Origin: Lysobacter sp. ISL-50
GTDB taxonomy: Bacteria; Pseudomonadota; Gammaproteobacteria; Xanthomonadales; Xanthomonadaceae
Reading direction: 5' to 3'
DNA length: 64,000 bases
Assembly (NCBI RefSeq): GCF_018612875.1
Contig: NZ_JAGGRI010000024.1
Location: 124,001-188,000, forward strand
Shown in pieces: positions 1 through 7,397 of this stretch. Below the pieces are notes generated by a model. The model saw only the letters and a list, made by a program, of their open reading frames with translations. It was not told the origin of the DNA and ran no database searches. Position 1 is the stretch's first letter. Every line of letters starts with the position of its first letter. Position numbers and translations under genes: made by a program.

Positions 1-30
1 ATCGGGCCTGAAGGCCCTCCTACAAAGCGT
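1..30. repeat. Partial copy of dispersed palindromic repeat, family 1
   Basis: The window opens inside one arm of the extragenic repeat that recurs at 2588-2659, 7251-7345, 12958-13079, 21657-21685, 21807-21837, 35089-35176 and 47398-48219. The arm reads GCATCGGG-C-CTGAAG-G-CCCTCCTACAA with small G/C swaps and is usually paired with its inverted copy. Only one arm is visible here because the window starts mid-element. Confidence 0.7.
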
Positions 31-100
31 CGCGCGGCGCTTGGTCATCGGCGCCGATTGATGCAGGATCGAGCCTCGCGCCGACCCACCGGAACCGACG

Positions 101-1288
101 ATGACTTTGCGATCCACCCTGCTTGCCTGGAGCCTGATCATGACTTCGACCTTCGCCGCCGACGCGGGCGCCGCCCGGCCCGCCGATGCCGCGCCGACGG
201 AATTGCTGATCGGCTGCTACACCGGCCCGGCCTGCAAAGGCATCGGCCGTTACCGTTTCGACGCCGCGCGCGGGCAGGTCGGCGCCGAGCCGGTGGAAGT
301 GATCGAGACCGACAATCCGTCGTGGTTCACTTTCTCGCCCGACGCTTCGATCCTGTACGCGGTCAACGAAAACGGCGCGCAGTCGGCCGATCCGGTCGGC
401 CGCGTCAGCAGCTTCGCCCTCGGCCGCGGCGAGGCGCGCACGCAGCGTTTGTCGCAGGTCGGCAGCCTCGGCGACGAGCCCGCGCACGCGGCCACCAGCC
501 GCGACGGACGTTATCTGTTCGTCGCCAATTATTCCGTCAACGCCACGCCGGGCGGAACGCTCACGGTGCTGCCGATCGACGCGCAAGGCCGTCTGCAGCC
601 GGCGGTGCAGGTGCTGACCCATCGCGCCAGCCAGGCCGATCGAGAACGCCAGCTCTCCACCCATGTGCACGCCGCGGTGCCGTCGCCGGACGGGCGTTAT
701 CTGTACGCGGCCGATCTGGGCGCGGACAAGCTCTATGCCTATCGCTACGATCCCGCGCACAGCGCCGAGCGTCCGCTGCAGGCCGCGTCCACGCCGTACC
801 TGGAACTGCCGGCCGGCAGTGGCCCGCGCCATCTGCTGTTCGACGCGAGCGGGCGGCATGCTTATCTGACTTTGGAGATGAGCGGCGAAGTGGTGGTGCT
901 GGACTACGACGACGGCCGCCTGCAGGCGGTGCAGACCGTGGCGCTCGATCCGGGCCGCACCCAGGGCAACGCCGCCGCGGCGTTGCATTTATCCGATGAC
1001 GGCCGTTTTCTGTACGCCAGCAATCGCGGCGAGGACAACCACATCGCCGTGTATGCGGTCGATGCCGGCAGCGGCCGGTTGAGCGCGTTGCAACGCCGCG
1101 ACAGCGAAGGCCGCGGGCCGCGCGAATTCGCGCTGTCGCCGGACGGCCGCTTCGTGGTGGTGACCAATCAGCACAGCAATACGCTGCGGGTGATCGAGCG
1201 CGATCCGCGCGACGGCAAACTCGGCAAGACCGTGCAGTCGATGGCGATGGCGTCGCCTTCGGACGTGAAGTTCGTTCCGGCGCGTTGA
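101..1288 (+). CDS. Secreted lactonase-family seven-bladed beta-propeller protein
   Basis: This 395-residue protein starts with a signal peptide (hydrophobic LLAWSLIMTSTFAA, cleavage near ADAGAA). It continues as repeated propeller blades with the recurring 'SPDGRYLY.ad' and 'LSDDGRFLYASNRGEDNHIAVY' type motifs. This is the pattern of the YbhE/Pgl lactonase family, whose cytoplasmic members hydrolyse 6-phosphogluconolactone. An exported member is unlikely to serve the pentose phosphate pathway, so the substrate is unknown. Length is normal for the family plus the leader. No clear Shine-Dalgarno sequence precedes the ATG, but it is the only start that keeps the signal peptide. It is followed by the aldo/keto reductase on the same strand after a gap of over 230 bp. 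Confidence 0.8.
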   Translation: MTLRSTLLAWSLIMTSTFAADAGAARPADAAPTELLIGCYTGPACKGIGRYRFDAARGQVGAEPVEVIETDNPSWFTFSPDASILYAVNENGAQSADPVGRVSSFALGRGEARTQRLSQVGSLGDEPAHAATSRDGRYLFVANYSVNATPGGTLTVLPIDAQGRLQPAVQVLTHRASQADRERQLSTHVHAAVPSPDGRYLYAADLGADKLYAYRYDPAHSAERPLQAASTPYLELPAGSGPRHLLFDASGRHAYLTLEMSGEVVVLDYDDGRLQAVQTVALDPGRTQGNAAAALHLSDDGRFLYASNRGEDNHIAVYAVDAGSGRLSALQRRDSEGRGPREFALSPDGRFVVVTNQHSNTLRVIERDPRDGKLGKTVQSMAMASPSDVKFVPAR

Positions 1289-1522
1289 GCCGGCGGGTTC
1301 GCGCGGCGCGCTGACTGGATGAGTTCAGTCGGCGCGCTTGCGCCATTCTGGTTGGATGGATGCGGCTCACGCCTTTGCAACCCCCGGCGGGCTACGCTCA
1401 CCGCCGCGATGCCGCCGCTCACACGCGCGCCGTCGCACAACGCAGCATCCCACCGCCCCGGGTTGAGCGCTCGCCCGCGTTGGCGTGCAATGCGGCCTTA
1501 TCCCCTTCATCAGGAGTGCGGC

Positions 1523-2551
1523 ATGGAACATCGTTATCTCGGCGCGTCCGGCCTGCGCGTCCCCGTGTTGAGTTTCGGCACCGGCACCTTCGGCGGCGAA
1601 GGCGACTTCTTCAAGGCTTGGGGCCAGACCGACGTGGCCGGCGCCCGGCGTCTGCTCGACGTGGCCATCGAAGCCGGCGTCAATCTGTTCGACAGCGCCG
1701 ATATCTATTCCAAGGGCGCGGCCGAATCGATTCTCGGCGAAGCGATCAAGGGCCGTCCGCGCGACAGCCTGCTGATCTCGACCAAGGCCACGTTCCGCTT
1801 CGGCGACGGCGAGAACGAGGTCGGTTCCTCGCGCTATCACCTGATCCGTTCCGTCGATGCCGCGCTCAAGCGCCTGGGCACGGATTACATCGATCTCTTC
1901 CAGTTGCACGGCTTCGATGCGCGCACGCCGATCGAGGAAACCTTGTCCACGCTCGACGATCTGGTGCGCGCCGGCAAGCTGCGCTATCTGGGCGTATCGA
2001 ATTTCTCCGGCTGGCATCTGATGAAGTCGCTGGCGATCGCGGATCGCTACGGCTGGTCGCGTTATGTCGCGCATCAGGCGTATTACTCGCTGATCGGCCG
2101 CGATTACGAGTGGGAGCTGATGCCGCTGGCGCTGGATCAAGGCGTCGGCGCGGTGGTGTGGAGCCCGCTGGGCTGGGGCCGCCTGACCGGCAAGATCCGC
2201 CGCGGCCAGCCGTTGCCGGAAACCAGCCGCCTGCATGTCACCGGCGACATGGGGCCGCCGGTGCAGGATGAGTATCTGTACAAAGTGGTCGATGCGCTCG
2301 ACGAAGTCGCGCGGGAAACCGGCAAGACGATTCCGCAGATCGCGTTGAACTGGCTGTTGCAGCGGCCGACGGTGGCGACGGTGGTGATCGGGGCGCGCAA
2401 CGAGGAGCAGCTCAAGCAGAATCTCGGCGCGGTGGGTTGGAATTTGACGGCCGAGCAGGTCGCCAAGCTCGATGCGGCGAGTGCGACGGCGAAGGCGTAT
2501 CCGTATTGGCATCAGAGCGGGTTCGGCGAGCGGAATCCTTCGCCGGTGTGA
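1523..2551 (+). CDS. Aldo/keto reductase
   Basis: A 342-residue NADPH-dependent oxidoreductase of the AKR (beta/alpha)8 barrel family. It shows the expected catalytic tetrad context: FDSADIYSKG (Asp and Tyr), LISTKATFRFG (Lys) and DLFQLHGFD (His). The cofactor-binding tail is TVVIGARNEEQLKQNLGAV. The reading frame is open from 1319, but the conserved 'YLGASGLRVPVLSFGTGTFGG' begins at the ATG at 1523, preceded by CAGGAG at 1511-1516, so that start is used. The physiological substrate cannot be read from sequence. It most resembles the YajO/Tas-like group that reduces aldehydes and ketones. A bidirectional terminator lies downstream. Confidence 0.9.
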   Translation: MEHRYLGASGLRVPVLSFGTGTFGGEGDFFKAWGQTDVAGARRLLDVAIEAGVNLFDSADIYSKGAAESILGEAIKGRPRDSLLISTKATFRFGDGENEVGSSRYHLIRSVDAALKRLGTDYIDLFQLHGFDARTPIEETLSTLDDLVRAGKLRYLGVSNFSGWHLMKSLAIADRYGWSRYVAHQAYYSLIGRDYEWELMPLALDQGVGAVVWSPLGWGRLTGKIRRGQPLPETSRLHVTGDMGPPVQDEYLYKVVDALDEVARETGKTIPQIALNWLLQRPTVATVVIGARNEEQLKQNLGAVGWNLTAEQVAKLDAASATAKAYPYWHQSGFGERNPSPV

Positions 2552-2587
2552 GTTTGGGTGGGGGCGCGCGGCTAACCGATCGAAAGG

Positions 2588-2659
2588 CATCGGGGCTAAA
2601 GCTCCCTCCCACAACACAGCGCGCCCAGCTTTTGTGGGAGGGAGCTTTAGCCCCGATGC
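2588..2659. repeat. Family 1 palindromic repeat, inverted pair
   Basis: Two arms face each other: GCATCGGGGCTAAAGCTCCC at 2588 and its inverted copy ending GCTTTAGCCCCGATGC near 2659, separated by about 15 bp. Transcribed, it would form a long cruciform or hairpin. It sits between convergent genes, like the other copies. Confidence 0.75.
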
Positions 2660-2702
2660 TCTTCGCCCAGATCACCGCGGCCCACACCCCCACCCACAAA
2701 CA

Positions 2703-2729
2703 AAAACGCCCGGCCAAGCCGGGCGTTTT
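2703..2729. terminator. Bidirectional intrinsic terminator
   Basis: A perfect stem AAAACGCCCGGC / GCCGGGCGTTTT with a 3-nt CAA loop. The A and T runs at the two ends give a U tract on either strand. It lies between the 3' end of the aldo/keto reductase gene (2551) and the 3' end of the convergent minus-strand gene (2756), so it can serve both. Confidence 0.85.
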
Positions 2730-2755
2730 CGCAACCATGAAAACAGCAGCCAGCC

Positions 2756-4879
2756 TCAGCCGGCATCCTGCATCTTGAACGTCCCCGGCAGCGCCGTATT
2801 GCGCTGATCGCCCCACATCATCATCGACACGAAGTCCTCGCAGCCGGCCTGGCCGCTGCGCGAAATCGCGGCGAACACTTCATCGGGCGTCTTGGCGATG
2901 GCGATCTGCTCGGTCACGTCGTTCGGGAACGGCGTCACCCGCCCGGAGTCGAGATCGCGCAGACGCTCGCCGCCGTGTTCCTCGCCGCCCAGGTTGCCCA
3001 CGCTCTGGCGGGCGCGGTCGCGCAGCGACATCAGGCTGGAATCGGTGAACTCGAACTGCAGGTGCTGATCGCCGTCGAACTTCTTGTTGAGCTCGCCGGG
3101 GTGATAGGCCGAGTTGAAGTACGAAGCGGCGACATCGCTGGTGTTGGGCAGCACCAGGGTCCACTGCGTGGAATCCTTCACCGGCTTGCCGTCGGCGCCG
3201 ACCTGGAACTGTATGTCGGTGGTCTGGCCCATCGACTGGTAGCTGTTGGTCTGATCGACCGTGCCGTCCTGCCAGACGTTGCGGGTGATGGTGAGCTGGC
3301 TGCTGTTGCCGATGCCCAGCGACACCGGGCCCAGGTCGATGCCCAGGCGCGCGGCATGTTCGGCGTTGAACACCTCGGTGGTGCCCGAACGCTGCACGCC
3401 CGGCGGGCTCCAGTCCGGCACTTTGCCGCCGCTCATGAAGGTTTGATAGGCGTCGCGGCCTTCCTGCGTCGACAAGTCGATGCGCGCGGTCTCCAGCGAG
3501 CGGGTTTCGCTGCTGGTCTCCACGCTCAGGCCGACCGAATACGAACCGACCTTGCCCAGGCCGAACATGGTCGCGTTCTCCACGGTCTCCATGGGGCCTG
3601 CGTAGACCTCCACCACCGAGCCTTCCATCTTGCGCACGCCGAAGCCGGCGCCGTCGAGTTCGGTGTGAGTGCCGCCGATGCCGACATAGGATTTGAAGTT
3701 GAGTGCGAAGTCCGAACCGGTCAGGTTCTGGCCGCGCATCAGGACCGAGGTGCCCTCGGGCATGGCCAACGGATCCAGCGGGTTCGGCATGGCGGTCGTA
3801 TCGCCGTTGTCGAGCCGCGCGCCCTGCTGCGGTGTCACCGTCGCCTCGTAGCTCAGGCGGCTGCCCTCGAATCCGGTGATGTGGCCGGAGACCGGCAGCC
3901 CCTTGACCACGTTCTTGAGCAGTTTGGAGCTGTCGACCAGCTCTTTCACGTCCGGCGGCACCCGGCCAAGCATGTCGGCGATGCCGTAGAGCTTCTGCAA
4001 CGGCGTCTTGCCGAGGTCGGCGCCAGCTTCGGCCTGCACCTGCACCGAGGCCTTGAATTGCTGGGTCTTCTGGAAGTCCACGCCGGTCTGCACGTCCGAC
4101 AGCTCGACCTTGCCTTCGACGGTGACGCCGGCGTTGACCCGCGCGGGAATGAACGAGGGCGTGCCCACGCCGGCCACCGGCATCTGGTAGCTCACCGCGG
4201 TGCCGGGGTTGATCGCGTAGGACAGCACGTCGGGCGGCATCAGCTTGAGCAGCTCGTAACCGGAGGCGATCTGTTCCGGCGTCGCATTCACCGGCAACTG
4301 CACGCCGAGGGTGTCCAGCGCGGTGCGCATGGTCTGCGGCGGAAGCGCGGATACCTGCGCCGGGTCGGCCGTGGTCTTCTGGGCGGTCAGATAGGCCGGC
4401 ACCTGCGTCGGCTTGTCGGTGGCCTCGCCGACGATGCGCTGCAATTCCTTGACGTAAGGGTTGCTGTTGAACGCATCGCGCGACTGCTGGTACTCGTAGT
4501 TGGCGGTGGCGCCGTTGAGGCCGCTGTTGCGGTAGTCGTCAAGCTTGGGTTCCATCCGGTCCAGCGCCGACTGCGCTTCGGTGCGGCGGGTGTTGTTGAA
4601 CTCGGTGACGCGCGGCTGGTAGACCGAGTTGTAGACCTCCGAGGGCATGCTCGAAGACAGGTCGCTGTTCTTGGGCAGCGGCAGGCCGTGGATCGAGCGC
4701 ACCGCTTCTTCCGGCGTCTTGGCCTCTTTCGGCGGGGGCGGCGGCGGGGGCGGAGGCGGCGGGGGCGGCGGTTCCGGCGCCGGTGCCTGCGGGGCCTTGG
4801 CGGCATCGAGGATGGCCTGCCGGTCTTCCGGCGGCAGATTGCGCAGAAGCTGGTAATTGACGCCGTCGATGCCGCTCAT
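2756..4879 (-). CDS. Unknown 707-residue protein with N-terminal polyproline tract
   Basis: I do not recognise this protein. The N-terminus (MSGIDGVNYQLLRNLPPEDR) has no signal peptide or membrane segment. Residues about 36-50 are an almost pure proline run, usually a flexible linker. The remaining roughly 600 residues are soluble, rich in Gly, Thr, Ser and Val, with alternating patterns suggesting beta structure, and one late Cys. The start is supported by GAGGG 7-11 bases upstream. It stands alone, convergent with the reductase and separated from it by a terminator. A leaderless, linker-containing large protein could be an effector delivered by a contact-dependent system, but no delivery gene or immunity candidate adjoins it, so that is only a guess. 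Confidence 0.75.
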   Translation of the reverse strand: MSGIDGVNYQLLRNLPPEDRQAILDAAKAPQAPAPEPPPPPPPPPPPPPPKEAKTPEEAVRSIHGLPLPKNSDLSSSMPSEVYNSVYQPRVTEFNNTRRTEAQSALDRMEPKLDDYRNSGLNGATANYEYQQSRDAFNSNPYVKELQRIVGEATDKPTQVPAYLTAQKTTADPAQVSALPPQTMRTALDTLGVQLPVNATPEQIASGYELLKLMPPDVLSYAINPGTAVSYQMPVAGVGTPSFIPARVNAGVTVEGKVELSDVQTGVDFQKTQQFKASVQVQAEAGADLGKTPLQKLYGIADMLGRVPPDVKELVDSSKLLKNVVKGLPVSGHITGFEGSRLSYEATVTPQQGARLDNGDTTAMPNPLDPLAMPEGTSVLMRGQNLTGSDFALNFKSYVGIGGTHTELDGAGFGVRKMEGSVVEVYAGPMETVENATMFGLGKVGSYSVGLSVETSSETRSLETARIDLSTQEGRDAYQTFMSGGKVPDWSPPGVQRSGTTEVFNAEHAARLGIDLGPVSLGIGNSSQLTITRNVWQDGTVDQTNSYQSMGQTTDIQFQVGADGKPVKDSTQWTLVLPNTSDVAASYFNSAYHPGELNKKFDGDQHLQFEFTDSSLMSLRDRARQSVGNLGGEEHGGERLRDLDSGRVTPFPNDVTEQIAIAKTPDEVFAAISRSGQAGCEDFVSMMMWGDQRNTALPGTFKMQDAG

Positions 4880-5246
4880 TGCTGATCCCTCGTCGTGGGT
4901 AGGCGGGCGCCCCGAAGCGCCCAGATCGTCACGATAAGAGTGAGCGTTCAGCTAGGGAACTGGGGCCAACCCTAGACCTGTCCAACGCGCCGTCAGCGCC
5001 GCGCCTGCAGGCCCAGCCTTGCGCCAGACCACGGCGAAGCCGGCGCGATCGGGCAAAACCATGACGCGGCGCATCGCAACCGCCCCGTTGCCATGCCCGG
5101 ATTCGCCGCAGCGCGCATTCCCCAGGTGACCCCGGTCGCGGAACTGAAAAGCGGTGCCGCAAACCCGGTCCGACAGCACTTGCCAGTCAAACAAATGCAG
5201 TACAAAAGCCGCGCGGGAATTTTTAATTCTCATGGGGAAAAATAAC
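4880..5246. other. Intergenic region between divergent genes
   Basis: This 367-bp stretch separates the unknown minus-strand gene from the amidase gene and should hold both promoters. It becomes AT-rich just before 5247 (AATTTTTAATTCTCAT). A TTGCCA (about 5179) with a TACAAA 15 bp later is too tightly spaced to be a convincing sigma-70 promoter. No ORF with coding character is seen. Confidence 0.5.
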
Positions 5247-7166
5247 ATGAACGAATATTCCGTCCGCCAGTCGGACCGCCGTCAGCCGTGGTTGTCGTCG
5301 TTGTCGTTCGCCGTAATCGCCGCACTGAGCCTCGCCGCTTCGGCCGTCCAGGCCCAGGCCGCGCCGGAGGATCGGGCCCTGGCCCAGCGCCTGCGGATCG
5401 AAGAATCGCTGGCGCGGGTCGATCGCCAGCTTTACGCCGGGTATTTCCGCCAGGCCTACGCCCGCTATCCCTCGATTCCGGCCGGCACCCTGGAATCGGT
5501 GGCTTATGTCATGAGCCGTTGGCAGCACCTGCGTCCGCAGACCGCCGCGTACGGCGAGCAGCACCAGCACATGCCGCAGGCCTACGGGGTCATGGGCCTG
5601 TACCACGGCGAAGGCTTCGCCGATCAGGTCGGCGAGGGCGCGCGTGCGCTCGGTGTGCCGGTCGCGCGCGTGCAGCGCGATCCGCTCAGCAACATTCTGG
5701 CCGCCGCGGCCTTGCTCGATCGCGAACTGCGCGCCGACGGCGTCAACGCCAAGTCGCCGGTCGAAGCCACCCGCGCCGCCCTGGAGCGCTATGCCGGCTT
5801 CGCCCGCGGCCAGGACAAGAGCGCGGTGCAGTCGCACGCCCGCGCCAGCTTCGCCTTCGATGTGCTGTTGGCGCAGGACAAGGGCGTCAACGATCGCGGC
5901 ATCGTCGTTCCCGAACGCGCGGTCGCCTTCGAACGCGCCTTCGATGCGCGCACCCTGGTGCGATTGCGCGCGCCGTTCGTGCGCCTGGACGCGGCCCGCG
6001 ACCGCGTCGAAGCCGGTCGCCTGAATCCCAGGCAAGGCGATGCGTTCGCGATCGATCCGCTCAGCGAAACCCTGCAGGCGCCGGTATCGGCCGCGGCCGA
6101 CGAAAAGAGCACCGACTACCCGCCGGCGCTGTGGGTCGCATCGCCCTACCACCACGCGCGCACGTCCTACGACTCGGTGACCATCCACACGATGCAGGGC
6201 TATTACGCCGGCAGCATCTCCTGGTTCCAGAACAATCCCAACAGCGTCAGCGCGCATTACCTGATCCGCAGCTCCGACGGCCAGATCACCCAGATGGTGC
6301 GCGAGAACCGCGCCGCCCATCACGTCGGCGTGCATAACGGCACCACGCTGGGCATCGAGCACGAAGGCTTCGTCAACAACGCCAGCTGGTATACGGCCGC
6401 GATGTACAACGCCTCGGCCGCGCTGACCCGGCATTTCTGCGCGACCTACAGCGCGATCAGCTGCGCCAGCGCGTTTCGCGGCCCGGCCGGCAGCGGCATC
6501 AACGTGTTGCCGGCCAGCGTCAAGATCAAGGGCCATCAGCACTACAGCAGCCAGACCCACACCGATCCGGGCATCAACTGGGATTGGGCGCGTTACTACA
6601 CCCTGCTCAATCCGGGCAATCCGCCCGGCGGCGGCAGCGTGATCGACAACTTCGAAAGCACGGTCGGCCACTTCGACACCTCGCCGTCGTATTCGGGCAG
6701 CACCACCGGCATCTCGACCGCGTCGCTGAGCGAACGCAACTGCACCACGCGCAAGAACGGCGAGTGCTCGCTGCGAGTGCTGCTGAAGGACGACACCGCG
6801 AGCGCCAACGCCTGGGCGGTGCGCCTGTTGTCGGCCAGCGGCAATCCGGCCAGCAACGCCAACCTGACCCGCGCCAACGGCAAGGTCGGCTTCTGGGTCT
6901 ACACCGGCGCCACCGGCCTGAGCGCGGCGATCGGCATCGACGACAGCGACGGCACCGAGCGCTCGCTCAGCCGCGCGATTCCGGCCGACACCTGGACCTA
7001 TCTGGAGTGGAGCCTGACCGACGATGCGCAGTGGGACGCGTGGGTCGGCGGTGCCAACGGCGCGATCACCGCCGCGACCGTGAAGCTCGACGCGGTGTGG
7101 TTCTACCGCGACCAGACCGCGTTCGACGTCAACCTGTATCTCGACGATGTGCAAGTGAAAAACTGA
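5247..7166 (+). CDS. Secreted N-acetylmuramoyl-L-alanine amidase (Amidase_2 fold) with C-terminal carbohydrate-binding-like module
   Basis: A 639-residue exported wall hydrolase predicted to cut the MurNAc-L-Ala bond. A signal peptide (SFAVIAALSLAASAVQAQA) precedes an alpha-helical domain of about 250 residues that recalls lysozyme-like or chaperone segments. The amidase domain follows at about 300-460. Zinc ligands fit AmpD: His314 in TIHTMQG, His430 in KGHQHY and Asp440 in HTDPG, spaced ten residues as in AmpD, with Glu in LGIEHEG as the catalytic acid. Residues about 467-639 form a jelly-roll-like module nearly identical to the tail of the next gene. GGGGA at 5234-5238 fixes the ATG at 5247 rather than the upstream in-frame ATG at 5232. 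A strong terminator follows. Confidence 0.9.
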   Translation: MNEYSVRQSDRRQPWLSSLSFAVIAALSLAASAVQAQAAPEDRALAQRLRIEESLARVDRQLYAGYFRQAYARYPSIPAGTLESVAYVMSRWQHLRPQTAAYGEQHQHMPQAYGVMGLYHGEGFADQVGEGARALGVPVARVQRDPLSNILAAAALLDRELRADGVNAKSPVEATRAALERYAGFARGQDKSAVQSHARASFAFDVLLAQDKGVNDRGIVVPERAVAFERAFDARTLVRLRAPFVRLDAARDRVEAGRLNPRQGDAFAIDPLSETLQAPVSAAADEKSTDYPPALWVASPYHHARTSYDSVTIHTMQGYYAGSISWFQNNPNSVSAHYLIRSSDGQITQMVRENRAAHHVGVHNGTTLGIEHEGFVNNASWYTAAMYNASAALTRHFCATYSAISCASAFRGPAGSGINVLPASVKIKGHQHYSSQTHTDPGINWDWARYYTLLNPGNPPGGGSVIDNFESTVGHFDTSPSYSGSTTGISTASLSERNCTTRKNGECSLRVLLKDDTASANAWAVRLLSASGNPASNANLTRANGKVGFWVYTGATGLSAAIGIDDSDGTERSLSRAIPADTWTYLEWSLTDDAQWDAWVGGANGAITAATVKLDAVWFYRDQTAFDVNLYLDDVQVKN

Positions 7167-7173
7167 GGGGCGG

Positions 7174-7213
7174 GCGCGCAGGCCGCAATCCCGCAGCGGC
7201 CTGCGCGCTTTTT
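7174..7213 (+). terminator. Intrinsic terminator after the amidase gene
   Basis: A 13-bp stem (GCGCGCAGGCCGC / GCGGCCTGCGCGC) with a 9-nt loop is followed by TTTTT. It starts 7 bp after the amidase stop codon. Confidence 0.85.
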
Positions 7214-7250
7214 CTCGGCATCGGATCAGCTCGGCTGGGCCTCAGCGCCT

Positions 7251-7345
7251 TTTGTAGGAGGGCCTTCAGGCCCGATGCTTTTCGCTCCGACCCTGCGCAA
7301 TCATCGTTGCGAAAAGCATCGGGCCTGAAGGCCCTCCTACAAAAG
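7251..7345. repeat. Family 1 palindromic repeat, inverted pair
   Basis: TTTGTAGGAGGGCCTTCAGG at 7251 and its inverted copy ending CCCTCCTACAAAAG near 7345 flank a roughly 35-bp centre that itself contains GCTTTTCGC / GCGAAAAGC. It lies between the amidase gene and the SpoIID-like gene. Confidence 0.75.
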
Positions 7346-7397
7346 ACTTCGTGCATCGCAGCGAACAGGCTGGACCAAACGACAGGGGGAAACAGCG

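Noticed and set aside
2975-4885. 636-codon plus-strand open frame opposite the polyproline protein
   Set aside because: The minus-strand frame has a proper start with GAGGG, a sensible composition and a terminator; the plus frame is an Arg/His/Leu/Val-rich shadow.
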